Shown here: positions 9,612 through 18,993 of the stretch, one piece after another
Layout: the number at the start of each line of letters is the position of its first letter
How positions within the stretch are numbered: position 1 is the stretch's first letter
Made by a program: the position numbers and the translations under genes
Assembly: GCA_002724185.1 (NCBI GenBank)
Contig: PBOB01000045.1
Span: 62,001-126,000 of the forward strand
Direction of reading: 5' to 3'
From: Acidiferrobacteraceae bacterium
GTDB taxonomy: Bacteria; Pseudomonadota; Gammaproteobacteria; Arenicellales; UBA868
Length of the DNA stretch: 64,000 nt
The notes under the pieces: model-generated
Database searches by the model: none
What the model saw: the letters and a program-made list of their open reading frames with translations, nothing else
Told to the model about the DNA's origin: nothing

Positions 9612-10238
9612 GTGTCCTTCGGGAAGATTATGGCTCGGATAGGGATATTCAGGAGTGCCATCATTGTAGCGATACTGGTCCTTATTCTAGGAGTGGGTAT
9701 TTATACGGTGCTCCAGCGCTTTGCTTCAGAATCATCTCAGCCATCCTACGATTCTTTCGGCGATGAATTTACCCTTATTTCACAAGACGGGCCCATATCC
9801 TTGTCTAAATTTCGTGGCAAGGTTGTTGTTCTTTTTTTCGGTTATACATCTTGCCCAGATATCTGCCCCACTGATCTTGCTAGAATGGCAGCTGCTTTTA
9901 GAATGTTATCAAAAAAAGAGCTTGAAGAGACTAAAGGGATATTTGTTAGTATTGACCACTCCCGCGACACCGTAATGATAGTTTCAGCATACGCAAATTT
10001 TTTTCACAATAATATCATTGGGCTAACGGGCGACGAAACCACTTTATCTAAAGTCGCTAAAGACTATTTCGTATTCTTTGATAAGGCGGAAACTGGCGAT
10101 ACGTCTGAAGATTACACTCTCGACCATTCAACTACCACATATTTGTTAGATCGAGAAGGCAAAGTAAGGAAACTGATTAAGCATGACGCAACGACAGGTG
10201 ATTTGGCAGCAGCAATTCGCCACGTTTTAAAAAGCTAA
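9612..10238 (+). CDS. SCO1/SenC/PrrC family copper-binding protein
   Basis: Membrane-anchored periplasmic protein with a thioredoxin-like fold, 208 aa. A single hydrophobic segment lies at about residues 14-34. The copper ligands are in GYTSCPDICPTDLA (C81 and C85, CxxxC), with the third ligand His172 in DHSTTTYLL. SVDxxRDT of the family appears as VSIDHSRDT. Family members deliver copper to the CuA centre of cytochrome c oxidase or act as thiol oxidoreductases. No oxidase genes are in the window, so the target is unknown. The start is uncertain: GTG at 9612 or ATG at 9630. prmB begins two bases after its stop, so the two are probably co-transcribed. Confidence 0.88.
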   Translation: MSFGKIMARIGIFRSAIIVAILVLILGVGIYTVLQRFASESSQPSYDSFGDEFTLISQDGPISLSKFRGKVVVLFFGYTSCPDICPTDLARMAAAFRMLSKKELEETKGIFVSIDHSRDTVMIVSAYANFFHNNIIGLTGDETTLSKVAKDYFVFFDKAETGDTSEDYTLDHSTTTYLLDREGKVRKLIKHDATTGDLAAAIRHVLKS

Positions 10239-10239
10239 T

Positions 10240-11142
10240 ATGCAAGAAGTTTATCCAAAAACTATAATTGCTTGTATCGAGTATGTCGAAAAAAAATTTA
10301 CTGATTCCCGATTGTTTTTTGGTCATGGAACCACCAACGCTCATGAAGAAGCTTCATGGTTGGTTATGTCTGTAACTGAACTAGAAGAAATTACGCTTGA
10401 AATAGAGCAGACATTTGTAGTTCAGCTACCACAATACCTGTCTATTGAAAAGCTAGCTGAGTTGCGGATTATGACGCGCAAACCACTAGCATATTTGTTA
10501 GGAGAGTCTTGGTTTTCTGGGCACAAGTTTTATATAGATGAGCGAGTGATAGTGCCCCGCTCGCATATAGGAGAACATATTCGTGATCGATTTCATCCGT
10601 GGTTAGGAATAATGCCTATCCAGTCTGCTTTGGATCTTTGCACTGGGTCTGGGTGCATTGCCGTAGCGATGGCGCTTGCTTTTTGCGACATCACGGTTGA
10701 TGCTGTAGATATTTCTGTAGAAGCTCTTGATGTCGCGAGAAAGAATATCGAAAGATATTCGTTGGACAAACGGGTCAGGTTATTCCAAGGCGATTTATTC
10801 GACGCACTTACTCCATTGTCAAGTTACGACTTGATTGTTTGCAATCCACCGTATGTTAGTACACAAATAATTCAAGACTTGCCACCTGAATACCGCTTTG
10901 AACCAGCAGTTGCTTTTGATGGTGGGGCTGATGGTCTAGATATCGTGTGCCGTATCTTACGAGAGTGCAGTAAGCATTTAACTAATAGCGGTAGGCTATT
11001 TATGGAGTTAGGTAGTGCTGCGATGGAGTTGGAGGAAAAGTCACCAAAGACCCCATTTACGTGGTTAACTTCATCAAATGGGGAGTCGGCAGTGTTAACC
11101 CTTACTAAGCAGGAGTTGATAAAAATACAAGAGCGTTTCTAA
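10240..11142 (+). CDS. prmB: Ribosomal protein L3 N5-glutamine methyltransferase
   Basis: SAM-dependent enzyme that methylates a glutamine of ribosomal protein L3. The 300-aa product has an N-terminal helical domain, SAM motif I LDLCTGSGCIAVA at about 131-143, DAVDIS, and the glutamine/adenine-methyltransferase signature NPPYV at 202-206. The stretches IDERVIVPRSHIGE and LPPEYRFEPAVAFDGG follow PrmB rather than the release-factor enzyme PrmC, and PFTWL near the C-terminus also fits PrmB. It is translationally close to the Sco-like gene. Confidence 0.93.
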   Translation: MQEVYPKTIIACIEYVEKKFTDSRLFFGHGTTNAHEEASWLVMSVTELEEITLEIEQTFVVQLPQYLSIEKLAELRIMTRKPLAYLLGESWFSGHKFYIDERVIVPRSHIGEHIRDRFHPWLGIMPIQSALDLCTGSGCIAVAMALAFCDITVDAVDISVEALDVARKNIERYSLDKRVRLFQGDLFDALTPLSSYDLIVCNPPYVSTQIIQDLPPEYRFEPAVAFDGGADGLDIVCRILRECSKHLTNSGRLFMELGSAAMELEEKSPKTPFTWLTSSNGESAVLTLTKQELIKIQERF

Positions 11143-11169
11143 TCAATTATGAGTCGCGATGCCAATAGT

Positions 11170-11340
11170 TTAGATTTCGATCATTTCAAAGTCTTCTTTG
11201 CCCGCGCCGCAGTCAGGACAGCTCCAATTTTCTGGAACTTCTTCCCAGCGAGTACCTGCTGCAATACCATCTTCTGGCCACCCTTCCGCCTCATCATAAA
11301 CTAATCCGCATACGACGCACATCCAAGTTTTATATTCCAC
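11170..11340 (-). CDS. rubA: Rubredoxin
   Basis: Small cytoplasmic one-electron carrier with a single iron on four Cys. The frame encodes 56 residues from a GTG at 11338-11340 to a TAA at 11170-11172, beginning [20 protein letters not shown]. The iron ligands are C8, C11, C41 and C44 (CVVCG and [16 protein letters not shown]), and the intervening [18 protein letters not shown] is characteristic. The length is exactly that of ordinary rubredoxins. No rubredoxin reductase or alkane hydroxylase gene is nearby, so its partner is unknown. It converges with prmB, the stops lying 27 bp apart. Confidence 0.95.
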   Translation of the reverse strand: MEYKTWMCVVCGLVYDEAEGWPEDGIAAGTRWEEVPENWSCPDCGAGKEDFEMIEI

Positions 11341-11684
11341 TTTATGATTGTCTCTATATCTTTGATGATTAAAATAGGGCGGGATTGTACTGCAACAGCT
11401 CAGTAATTCAATAGTTATTTGGCATTACCGCTGAGCCCGCTAAGAGTCTTGCCGAGAATCGATCAAAGCAATCTTCACGATCAAAGCATTGCTCTAATTC
11501 CCATACAGTTCATTGACTATTCTGTGAGCCACAAAAGCTCGCCTAGTTTTGTATTGATGCGCCCTATTTAAGGCAAAAAGCTCATATAAGGAGCATCTTC
11601 AGGTCAAACGAACCCACGAGCGCCATTCACGCGCCCTCGACAGGCACTCACACATGAGTAAGTGTCTACACAATACGAAGAGAG
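11341..11684. other. Intergenic region upstream of rubredoxin, no gene seen
   Basis: About 340 bp between the rubredoxin start and the cold-shock gene terminator. It must hold the rubredoxin promoter. I find no open frame, tRNA-like fold or repeat that I can support. Confidence 0.4.
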
Positions 11685-11707
11685 CCGGCAATTTATCAAA
11701 TTGCCGG
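11685..11707 (-). terminator. Perfect hairpin downstream of the cold-shock gene
   Basis: A 10-bp perfect stem, CCGGCAATTT (11685-11694) and AAATTGCCGG (11698-11707), with a 3-base loop, starts 12 bp beyond the stop of the cold-shock gene. There is no long U tract after it on the minus strand, so it may act as an mRNA-stabilising 3' hairpin rather than, or as well as, an intrinsic terminator. Confidence 0.6.
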
Positions 11708-11718
11708 TAAAGATCAGG

Positions 11719-11931
11719 TCAGTCTGTCGGCACGACGTCTTCTGCCGCCGGGCCTTTATCCCTAGTAACTAACCCAAATTCGACTTGCTGGCCTTCAGCA
11801 AGCGTCTTAAACCCCTCACCTCGAATTTCACGGTAGTGGACAAATACGTCGTCCCCATTTTCTTGTGCGATAAAGCCATAGCCTTTTCGCTCGTTGAACC
11901 ATTTTACTGTTCCGGTATGCCGCTCGGACAT
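11719..11931 (-). CDS. CspA-family cold-shock domain protein
   Basis: A 70-aa single-domain OB-fold protein that binds single-stranded nucleic acid and acts as an RNA chaperone. RNP1 is KGYGFIAQ and RNP2 is VFVHYREI; it opens with [15 protein letters not shown]. The ATG at 11929-11931 is chosen because GGAGG lies five bases upstream; an in-frame TTG four codons earlier lacks this. HYREI replaces the more common HFSAI. Whether it is cold-induced cannot be told from sequence. Confidence 0.95.
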   Translation of the reverse strand: MSERHTGTVKWFNERKGYGFIAQENGDDVFVHYREIRGEGFKTLAEGQQVEFGLVTRDKGPAAEDVVPTD

Positions 11932-12034
11932 TGATGCCTCCAAAGATTACTTAAAACTCATAATTACTGTTAAAACGTTGCACAATCGCAACTTGGCGCA
12001 TTGTACCGTTGTTTATACCCAAATTGAAACCCAT

Positions 12035-12982
12035 TTAACGCACAGTTGTGTTGTTTTCACACAACATACGAAAAGGTATATTGCTTGACTGGTTAAACCA
12101 AGTTTCCATAAGACTAAAGGAGATTGACGCAGCCGTGGGCGGAAGAAATGTTCCATTTTCCAGATTTCTAGACAGTTCTTCCCGTGTAAACCATCTAGCT
12201 TCTTGCAATTCGCCATCTCTAAGCTGTATTTGATCTGTAGATGCTTTTGCGAAGTAACCTAGCATTAATGAGCCAGGAAATGGCCAAGGTTGTGAGGATT
12301 GGTAAGAGACTTCAGCCACCTCGACCCCTGTTTCTTCTGCTACTTCTCGAACCAGCGCTTGTTCCGCGCTCTCTCCAGGCTCTATGAATCCGGCGATCGC
12401 AGAATACCGTTTCTCGGGCCAGTCCGATTTTCGACCTAATAGCACTCTTTCGGCATTTTCAACTAGCACGATAACTGCTGGGTCAATTCTCGGATAGTGT
12501 TCGATACCACAGTTGTCGCCACTACACTTAAGGATGTGTCCACTTGAAATCGATATTGTAGGGGCGCCACAAACGCCACAAAACCGATGGTTGCGCTGCC
12601 ACGTTATCATCATCACCGCATAACCAAGCAGAGCTGCATCGTTTTTATCTAGTAAAGGCGCAAGACTGCGCAAGTCCCGAAATTCTTGGGTTTTCCCATG
12701 GCCGATATCAACTGATACAGCAAAGTAGTGCAGACCATTATCTCGACCAAGGTAAACGGGGGGCTTTTTATAGTATTCTTGGGAGCGAAATTCAGTCACA
12801 TCGATTGTTACCACTTCAAGATTTTCGGTTACCATCACCTTGTAGCCAGTTATCGGTAAGAATCTAGCATGGCCGCTTTCCGACAGCTCATTCAAAGTTC
12901 TCGGATCTCCTATGTTATGGTCGGATCTATCAATGGTATAGCTGGAAAAGATATTGAGCTGACTTAGGTTAAGATGGTTCAT
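12035..12982 (-). CDS. nudC: NADH pyrophosphatase / RNA decapping enzyme NudC
   Basis: Nudix hydrolase that cleaves NAD(H) to NMN(H) and AMP and removes NAD caps from RNA. The 315-aa protein has an N-terminal domain, a four-Cys zinc ribbon (C135, C138, C153, C158 in CGVCG and CSGDNCG), the Nudix box at about 198-220 (GFIEPGESAEQALVREVAEETG), and the NudC-specific SQPWPFPGS at 230-238. E. coli NudC is 257 aa, so the N-terminal part is somewhat longer here. It is divergent from argS. Confidence 0.95.
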   Translation of the reverse strand: MNHLNLSQLNIFSSYTIDRSDHNIGDPRTLNELSESGHARFLPITGYKVMVTENLEVVTIDVTEFRSQEYYKKPPVYLGRDNGLHYFAVSVDIGHGKTQEFRDLRSLAPLLDKNDAALLGYAVMMITWQRNHRFCGVCGAPTISISSGHILKCSGDNCGIEHYPRIDPAVIVLVENAERVLLGRKSDWPEKRYSAIAGFIEPGESAEQALVREVAEETGVEVAEVSYQSSQPWPFPGSLMLGYFAKASTDQIQLRDGELQEARWFTREELSRNLENGTFLPPTAASISFSLMETWFNQSSNIPFRMLCENNTTVR

Positions 12983-13156
12983 ATAATCTTCGCGGAGCGG
13001 ACTTAAGGCTAGCCTATAGTTGATTGGGTATAAAGAGCTTAGGATACTATCTAATAGTTGGAGGTACTGTCTTCTTTCGCCAGGCGGTACAATCCAGATA
13101 TTACATTAGGATCCCCATTTCTGTTATAGCCATTTATAGATATTTAGGTCTTGTTA

Positions 13157-14893
13157 ATGCTTGAAGAGATACGGTCATTATTGCAGCAATCGATAAAGTC
13201 TCTAAGAGAGTCAGGAAAACTTGACCATATAGAGAGTTTTATCTTTACTGTTGACTATACTCGAGAGAAGGAGCGTGGCGATGTAGCTAGTAACATCGCT
13301 CTGGTGCTGGCTAATGCTGCCCGAAGTAACCCTCGCGAGCTTGCGGAAAATATTATTCAACATCTTCCATTTTCACCCTTCATAGACCGAACAGAGGCAG
13401 CTGGCCCTGGATTTATTAATTTTTTCTTTACGCGTGAAGTTTGGACAAGGGTGATCGAGGAAATAAGAAACAGTAAGCAGGATTATGGGAAAAGTAAAAT
13501 TGGTGCAGGTCAGAAGGTTTTGGTAGAGTTTGTTTCCTCCAATCCAACGGGTCCACTCCATGTTGGCCACGGACGTGGGGCGGCTTATGGGGATGCACTT
13601 GTCCGAGTTCTTCAAGCAGCAGGTTATGATGCGCAAAGTGAATATTACATAAATGACGCAGGACGTCAGATAGATATCTTAGCTCTAAGTATATGGATAC
13701 GTTACCTAGAACTGTGTGGAGACTCGATAGCATTTCCAGAGGGGCTATACCTTGGTGATTACATATTCGATATAGCAGCTCAGTTACGTCGCGAAGATGG
13801 TAATGCGCACTATCAAGTTAGTAGCGATCTGTTTGAGTCCTTACCTGGAGATATTGATGAAAAAATAGATACGCTTATTAAGAACATGAAGTCAATTCTT
13901 AGTGAAGGCTCGTTTTCTCGCATCCGAATGTTAGGCTCCAGCATATTGGTGACGGATATAAAAAAAGATTTAACCGAGTTTGGTGTTGAATTTGATCGAT
14001 GGTATTCAGAGAAGAGCCTCATTGATTCAGGTGCGTTAGATAGAATGGTTGGAGTACTCCAAGGTGCTGGTCAACTGTATAAGAAAGATGGCGCTCAGTG
14101 GTTTCGTAGTACTGCTTTCGGAGACGACAAGGATCGTGTGTTAATTCGTGCAAATGGTAATTACACTTACTTTGCAACTGACGTTGCTTATCACATGGAC
14201 AAATTAGATCGTGGTTTTAGCAAGTTAATTAATATATGGGGAGCTGATCACCACGGATATATTGCCAGAGTGAAAGCGGCAATAGCAGCATTAGGGAAAG
14301 ATCCAGACCAACTAGCGGTGGCCCTGGTGCAATTTGCCGTTTTGTATCAGGGAGGGGAAAAGATCGGTATGTCCACGCGCTCGGGTGCTTTTGTTACCTT
14401 GCAGGAATTAAGGCATAAGGTAGGTCGTGATGCTGGTCGATTTCTTTATGTACTTAGAAAGCCCGAGCAACATATGGATTTCGATCTTGATCTTGCAGTT
14501 AAACAGTCTAAAGATAATCCGGTCTATTATGTCCAATATGCTCATGCACGCATTTGTAGTGTATTCCAGCAGTTACAGGAGAGAGACATGAACATTAATT
14601 TACATAGCGCAGACGCCGATTTGTTGACTGAAATTCAGGAACTAGAGTTATTGCGATCTTTGGCAAGATACCCAGAGGTAGTTGCTCAATCTGCACGAAA
14701 TTATGAACCACATCAAGTAGCCTATTACATCAAAGATTTAGCAACTGATTTCCATGCATACTACAACGCACACCCATTTATAGCGGTAAAGGGGCCACTA
14801 CGGTTGGCAAGGTTATTGTTGATCGATGCGACTCGGCAGGTGCTTGCTAACGGATTAAAGCTTTTGGGTGTAGCCGCACCAGAAAGGATGTGA
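13157..14893 (+). CDS. argS: Arginyl-tRNA synthetase
   Basis: Class I aminoacyl-tRNA synthetase of about 578 aa. The N-terminal additional domain that recognises the tRNA D-loop occupies roughly the first 110 residues. The HIGH motif is HVGH in NPTGPLHVGHGRGAAYGDA. The KMSKS loop is degenerate (GMSTRSG), which is usual for ArgRS. The DALR anticodon-binding domain starts near YVQYAHARICS, and the protein ends in the conserved LLGVAAPERM. The ATG at 13157 gives the usual N-terminus; a TTG six bases earlier is also in frame. It is followed after 3 bp by a SPOR-domain gene, an arrangement known from pseudomonads. Confidence 0.97.
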   Translation: MLEEIRSLLQQSIKSLRESGKLDHIESFIFTVDYTREKERGDVASNIALVLANAARSNPRELAENIIQHLPFSPFIDRTEAAGPGFINFFFTREVWTRVIEEIRNSKQDYGKSKIGAGQKVLVEFVSSNPTGPLHVGHGRGAAYGDALVRVLQAAGYDAQSEYYINDAGRQIDILALSIWIRYLELCGDSIAFPEGLYLGDYIFDIAAQLRREDGNAHYQVSSDLFESLPGDIDEKIDTLIKNMKSILSEGSFSRIRMLGSSILVTDIKKDLTEFGVEFDRWYSEKSLIDSGALDRMVGVLQGAGQLYKKDGAQWFRSTAFGDDKDRVLIRANGNYTYFATDVAYHMDKLDRGFSKLINIWGADHHGYIARVKAAIAALGKDPDQLAVALVQFAVLYQGGEKIGMSTRSGAFVTLQELRHKVGRDAGRFLYVLRKPEQHMDFDLDLAVKQSKDNPVYYVQYAHARICSVFQQLQERDMNINLHSADADLLTEIQELELLRSLARYPEVVAQSARNYEPHQVAYYIKDLATDFHAYYNAHPFIAVKGPLRLARLLLIDATRQVLANGLKLLGVAAPERM

Positions 14894-14896
14894 TCA

Positions 14897-15520
14897 ATGT
14901 CGGAGTCGTTGCAAAATCGTGCACAGGCTCGAAGGAATGGTGAAAAGCCAGTCAGATCGAGCCCCCGCAATTGGGCCATGCTTATCGTTGGGATTTTCAT
15001 AGGGGTGATTGGGAATGAATTCTACAGCGGCATAAGAAGTGGTGAATCGAACCGCATTGGTAGTGGTCTTAAGGAAGTATTTAAGGCGTCCCCTATTGAG
15101 GCTCGTGAGCAAGAACAGTCAATGTCAGAAATTGATCCACCGAGGACAGATTTTGAATTTTTTACCATACTGCCAGAGCCCAAAGACGTCATGTCAATGC
15201 CTGCGATGGATGTAGAGCCAGCAGCAAATAGCCAGGATAATACTTCTGACAGAGGGGAGCATTCGGCAATGAGTTCTGCTGGGTATTACATGCTACAGAT
15301 TTCTTCTTACTTGGAAAAGATAGAAGCAGATAGAGTCAGTACGCAGTTATCTAATATAGGCTTTGTTCCACAGATTCAAAAAAGTACTAGTCGGGGCGAT
15401 AATGAACGATATCATGTTCAAATTGGTCCCTTTTACAATATTAAGGAATCAGAGGTAGCCCATAGCCAACTAACGAGCATGGGCATTAATGCAATTCTTT
15501 TCAAGGTTTCACGTCCATAG
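14897..15520 (+). CDS. SPOR-domain membrane protein, FtsN-like
   Basis: A 207-aa bitopic protein with a basic cytoplasmic N-terminus (QARRNGEKPVRSSPRN), one membrane segment at about 26-42 (AMLIVGIFIGVIG), a periplasmic linker rich in Glu, Pro and Ser, and a C-terminal SPOR domain from about residue 127 (GYYMLQISSYLEKIEADRV to the end, including VQIGPFYNIKESEVAHSQL). SPOR domains bind denuded peptidoglycan at the division septum. Topology and the argS neighbourhood match the FtsN-like protein of pseudomonads, but the essential FtsN periplasmic helix region cannot be recognised, so I do not assign ftsN. A clear AAAGGA ribosome site precedes the ATG. Confidence 0.82.
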   Translation: MSESLQNRAQARRNGEKPVRSSPRNWAMLIVGIFIGVIGNEFYSGIRSGESNRIGSGLKEVFKASPIEAREQEQSMSEIDPPRTDFEFFTILPEPKDVMSMPAMDVEPAANSQDNTSDRGEHSAMSSAGYYMLQISSYLEKIEADRVSTQLSNIGFVPQIQKSTSRGDNERYHVQIGPFYNIKESEVAHSQLTSMGINAILFKVSRP

Positions 15521-15528
15521 TTTGTCAG

Positions 15529-17199
15529 ATGACTAAATATAGAAGCGGTGGTCAAATCCTAGTAGATGCACTTAGACAACATGGCACCACTCACATTTTT
15601 TGTGTTCCCGGAGAAAGCTATCTACCGGTTCTTGATGCACTGATTGATGAGCAAACTATTAGCACCGTTGTCTGTCGACATGAGGGAGGCGCGGCTATGA
15701 TGGCGGATGCATATGGGAAGTTAACCCATAGACCAGGGATTTGTTTTGTAACTCGGGGACCAGGTGCTGCAAATGCGGTCGCTGGGCTACATATCGCAGC
15801 TCAGGATTCAACACCAATGATTCTATTTGTGGGTCAGGTTCCTACTAATTTCATAGGCAGGGAAGCTTTCCAGGAAGTTGATTTTAAGTCAATGTTTGAT
15901 TTACTGGCGAAAAGAGTGGAACGCGTTACAGATGTCAAACGAATACCGGAGATCTTGAGTCGAGCTTTTCATACAGCAAATAATGGTAGAGCTGGGCCAG
16001 TAGTGGTTGAACTTCCTGAGGATGTTCTTAGAGCGCAAGGCGTTGTGGATCAGGTGAAGCCTTTTGTTCGGGTTGAAGCGAGTCCAGGCATTGAAGAGAT
16101 GGAAAGATTCTGTCACTTGTTAAAAAATGCAAAAAAGCCAGTGGTGATAGTAGGTGGTCGGGGCTGGAGTCCCAGATCTCGTACTATCTTTCAGAACTTC
16201 ATATCAGCTTGGAACCTGCCAGTCGCCGCAGCGTTTCGTTACCAAGATGTTTATGATAATACCTCTAGACAGTATATTGGTGATGTTGGAATAGGGATCA
16301 ATCCGAAGCTTAAGGAAGCTATCATCAGCTCCGATTTATTGATAGCTGTTTGTATTCGTTTAGGTGAAATTACTACTTCAAACTATAGAATAATCAATGC
16401 ACCTACACCTTGTCACCCGCTAGTGCATATCTACCCTAGCATAGAGGAACTCGGTAGCGTGTATAGTGCTGACTTGTATGTCAATGCAGGTCCGAACAGA
16501 TTTGCAGAGGCTCTAGAAAAATTGCGTCCGCCCGTTAGATATGCATGGTCTAGCTGGAGTAAGGAGTTGCACGATAACTACCTTTCTTGGACGAGGCCTT
16601 CAAAACAGACAAGCCGGATCCATCTTGGAGAGATAGTTAAGTCCCTCGAAAAAGAGCTTGGATCGAAGGCCGTGATTACCAATGGGGCTGGTAATTATAC
16701 AACTTGGTTGCATCGCTATTACCGATATTCTCTTCCAGGTAGCCAGCTAGCTCCAACCTCGGGGAGCATGGGATATGGATTACCAGCGGCTATCGTAGCT
16801 AAATTATTACATCCACAATGTGTATCAATTGCATTGGCTGGAGATGGTTGCTTCTTGATGACTAGTCAAGAGTTAGCGACAGCAGTCAAATATGATTTGT
16901 CCGTTACTATTATAGTGGTTAATAACGAAATGTACGGAACGATACGGATGCATCAAGAAATTAACTACCCCGAACGTATAAGTGGAACAGATCTCGTGAA
17001 TCCTGATTTTTGTCAGCTTGCCAGAGCTTATGGTGCATATGCTGAACGCATAGATACTACTAATCAATTCTTGCCTGCATTGCGGAGAGCGATCAAGTTT
17101 TCTGGGCCAAGCCTAATTGAGATTATCACCGACAAGGAGCACATTACTTCTAGCCAAACTCTCTCCAGTATTCAATCTAACATACGCAAGCCCGACTAG
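15529..17199 (+). CDS. Thiamine diphosphate-dependent enzyme, acetolactate synthase-like
   Basis: A 556-aa enzyme with the three-domain pyruvate oxidase/acetolactate synthase architecture. The catalytic Glu is E52 in CRHEGGAAMMADAYGK. The central domain lies at about 190-320. The C-terminal ThDP-binding motif runs from AGDGCFLMTSQELATAV to VVNNEMYGT. Known relatives catalyse pyruvate condensation or related 2-oxoacid decarboxylation. There is no regulatory subunit (ilvN) or isoleucine-valine gene nearby, so a role in branched-chain amino-acid synthesis is not supported and the substrate is open. It starts 8 bp after the SPOR gene and converges with a malonyl-CoA synthetase. Confidence 0.85.
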   Translation: MTKYRSGGQILVDALRQHGTTHIFCVPGESYLPVLDALIDEQTISTVVCRHEGGAAMMADAYGKLTHRPGICFVTRGPGAANAVAGLHIAAQDSTPMILFVGQVPTNFIGREAFQEVDFKSMFDLLAKRVERVTDVKRIPEILSRAFHTANNGRAGPVVVELPEDVLRAQGVVDQVKPFVRVEASPGIEEMERFCHLLKNAKKPVVIVGGRGWSPRSRTIFQNFISAWNLPVAAAFRYQDVYDNTSRQYIGDVGIGINPKLKEAIISSDLLIAVCIRLGEITTSNYRIINAPTPCHPLVHIYPSIEELGSVYSADLYVNAGPNRFAEALEKLRPPVRYAWSSWSKELHDNYLSWTRPSKQTSRIHLGEIVKSLEKELGSKAVITNGAGNYTTWLHRYYRYSLPGSQLAPTSGSMGYGLPAAIVAKLLHPQCVSIALAGDGCFLMTSQELATAVKYDLSVTIIVVNNEMYGTIRMHQEINYPERISGTDLVNPDFCQLARAYGAYAERIDTTNQFLPALRRAIKFSGPSLIEIITDKEHITSSQTLSSIQSNIRKPD

Positions 17200-17333
17200 A
17201 GGCTATGTTGATGGCTGCATCCGACAATGGTTTTGGTTCGTATATCTTTCTTAGGATAGATAACGGATGCTTTCCATAACCGTAAGATTGATATATTGAT
17301 CTGGCACATAACCTATATTTGTGATAGTGATCG

Positions 17334-18857
17334 TCACGAATTACTAACAAGCTGCATGTATCGATTTTTCAGAATGTCCTTCTGTATCTTGCCCATTGTG
17401 TTTTTTGGAAGTTGGTCTAGACAAAAAACTCGGCGTGGGATCTTGAATCGTGCCAAGTCAAACCGAAGCAAAGATATGATGTCTTCTTCGTTAGGGATAA
17501 GATCAGAATCTCCAGCGACTATAGCAACTAGGATCTCGCCATAATCGCTGTGAGGTATACCAATAACCGCGGATTCTGTGATACCCGACAATTGGTTGAG
17601 ACAATTCTCTATTTCGCGGGGATAAATATTCAAACCTCCACTGATAACGACATCTTTTTTGCGGCCTACGATGGTAATCCGACCGTTGCTTGCCATTTGT
17701 GCAACATCTCCCGAGATAAAAAACCCATCTTTCCGAAATTCAGATTGTGTCGAATTCGCTTTACGCCAGTAGCCCTCAAAAACATTAGGGCCTCGAAGCT
17801 CCAAGATGCCGGGTTGCTCTTCGTTAGTCGGAATAACCGTACCATCATCATTACATACGCGCAAAGTAACATCGGGCAATGCAAAACCTACGGTACCAGG
17901 AATCCTCTTGCCATTTAGTGGATTCGAAGCGATCATTCCAGTCTCAGTCATGCCATATCGTTCCAAGATTTTGTGCCCAGTTCTAGTTAGAAAAGACTCC
18001 CAGGTTTGGGGTAAAAGTGGAGCTGAGCCCGAGATAAATAGTCGCATGTTCTGGCAAATCTGTTCATTTAGGCGATGATCTTCTAATAATCGTGTATAAA
18101 AAGTTGGGACTCCCATAAGTACTGTCGCACTTGGAAGCAGATTAATAACCATATCTATTTCAAATTTTGGGAGATAAATCATCTCGCATCCACTCAACAT
18201 AGCGCAGTGTACAGCGACAAAAAGGCCGTGCACGTGAAATATAGGGAGTGCATGCATAAGGACATCATCAGCACGGAACCCCCAAATTTTGTTTAAGGAA
18301 ACCGCATTACTTATTAGATTGCCATGACTAAGCATTGCTCCCTTGGGGGTTCCTGTAGTTCCTGATGTATAGATAATAGAAGCAATGTCACTGGTTTTTA
18401 CTGGTTCTATTGCATGAATTGGATCACTGTTCAGCATTAAGTGATACAGCGACCCCGTATTGTTTATACCCAGTGTTGCAATTTTTGCACCACTAGCATT
18501 TGCTACTGATTCTTGTTCGGTATCAATATCGGGTCGCACAACGACTACTTTGGGCTTTATATCGTCTACAAAATATCTAAATTCTCTGATTGTATAGGCA
18601 GTATTTAGTGGGACCAGAATCGCACCTAGTCGGAGGATAGCTAGATAAAGAAGTAATGCTTCTGGCGATTTTTCGACTGAAGATATCAGCCGATCGCCAT
18701 GACCAAGCCCAAGCGTGCGAAGTGCGCCTGCAAGTCGGGCAGTTAGGTTGTCAACATCACTATAGGCAATCTGGCTCCCCGAGGGAGTAGTCGTAAATAA
18801 TGATTCTTTAGACTTGGGGAAATTCTTACGAAGCAGTATATAAAGATTTTCATTCAT
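17334..18857 (-). CDS. matB: Malonyl-CoA synthetase (MatB-like acyl-CoA ligase)
   Basis: ANL-superfamily enzyme of 507 aa that adenylates a carboxylate and transfers it to CoA. The P-loop-like motif is IIYTSGTTGTPKGAMLSHGN, followed by LPIFHVHGL, ERYGMTETGM, ISGDVAQ and IVGRKKDVVISGGLNIYPRE, with the catalytic Lys in NTMGKIQKD. The stretches VEKSPEALLLYLAILRLGAI and VPLNTAYTIRE closely follow malonyl-CoA synthetases, which supports malonate or methylmalonate as substrate; another short dicarboxylate is possible. No malonyl-CoA decarboxylase or transporter lies next to it. Confidence 0.85.
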   Translation of the reverse strand: MNENLYILLRKNFPKSKESLFTTTPSGSQIAYSDVDNLTARLAGALRTLGLGHGDRLISSVEKSPEALLLYLAILRLGAILVPLNTAYTIREFRYFVDDIKPKVVVVRPDIDTEQESVANASGAKIATLGINNTGSLYHLMLNSDPIHAIEPVKTSDIASIIYTSGTTGTPKGAMLSHGNLISNAVSLNKIWGFRADDVLMHALPIFHVHGLFVAVHCAMLSGCEMIYLPKFEIDMVINLLPSATVLMGVPTFYTRLLEDHRLNEQICQNMRLFISGSAPLLPQTWESFLTRTGHKILERYGMTETGMIASNPLNGKRIPGTVGFALPDVTLRVCNDDGTVIPTNEEQPGILELRGPNVFEGYWRKANSTQSEFRKDGFFISGDVAQMASNGRITIVGRKKDVVISGGLNIYPREIENCLNQLSGITESAVIGIPHSDYGEILVAIVAGDSDLIPNEEDIISLLRFDLARFKIPRRVFCLDQLPKNTMGKIQKDILKNRYMQLVSNS

Positions 18858-18993
18858 ATTGTTTGACTAGGAGACGCTCTCATAAGAAACCCATAATGCG
18901 ACACTCATAATGGTTGATTACTTTGACAAATTAAGTGCTATTTCTTACTGAGTTTAAGATCATTCCAATAATTTTTGTCAATATTAAGTCTTT

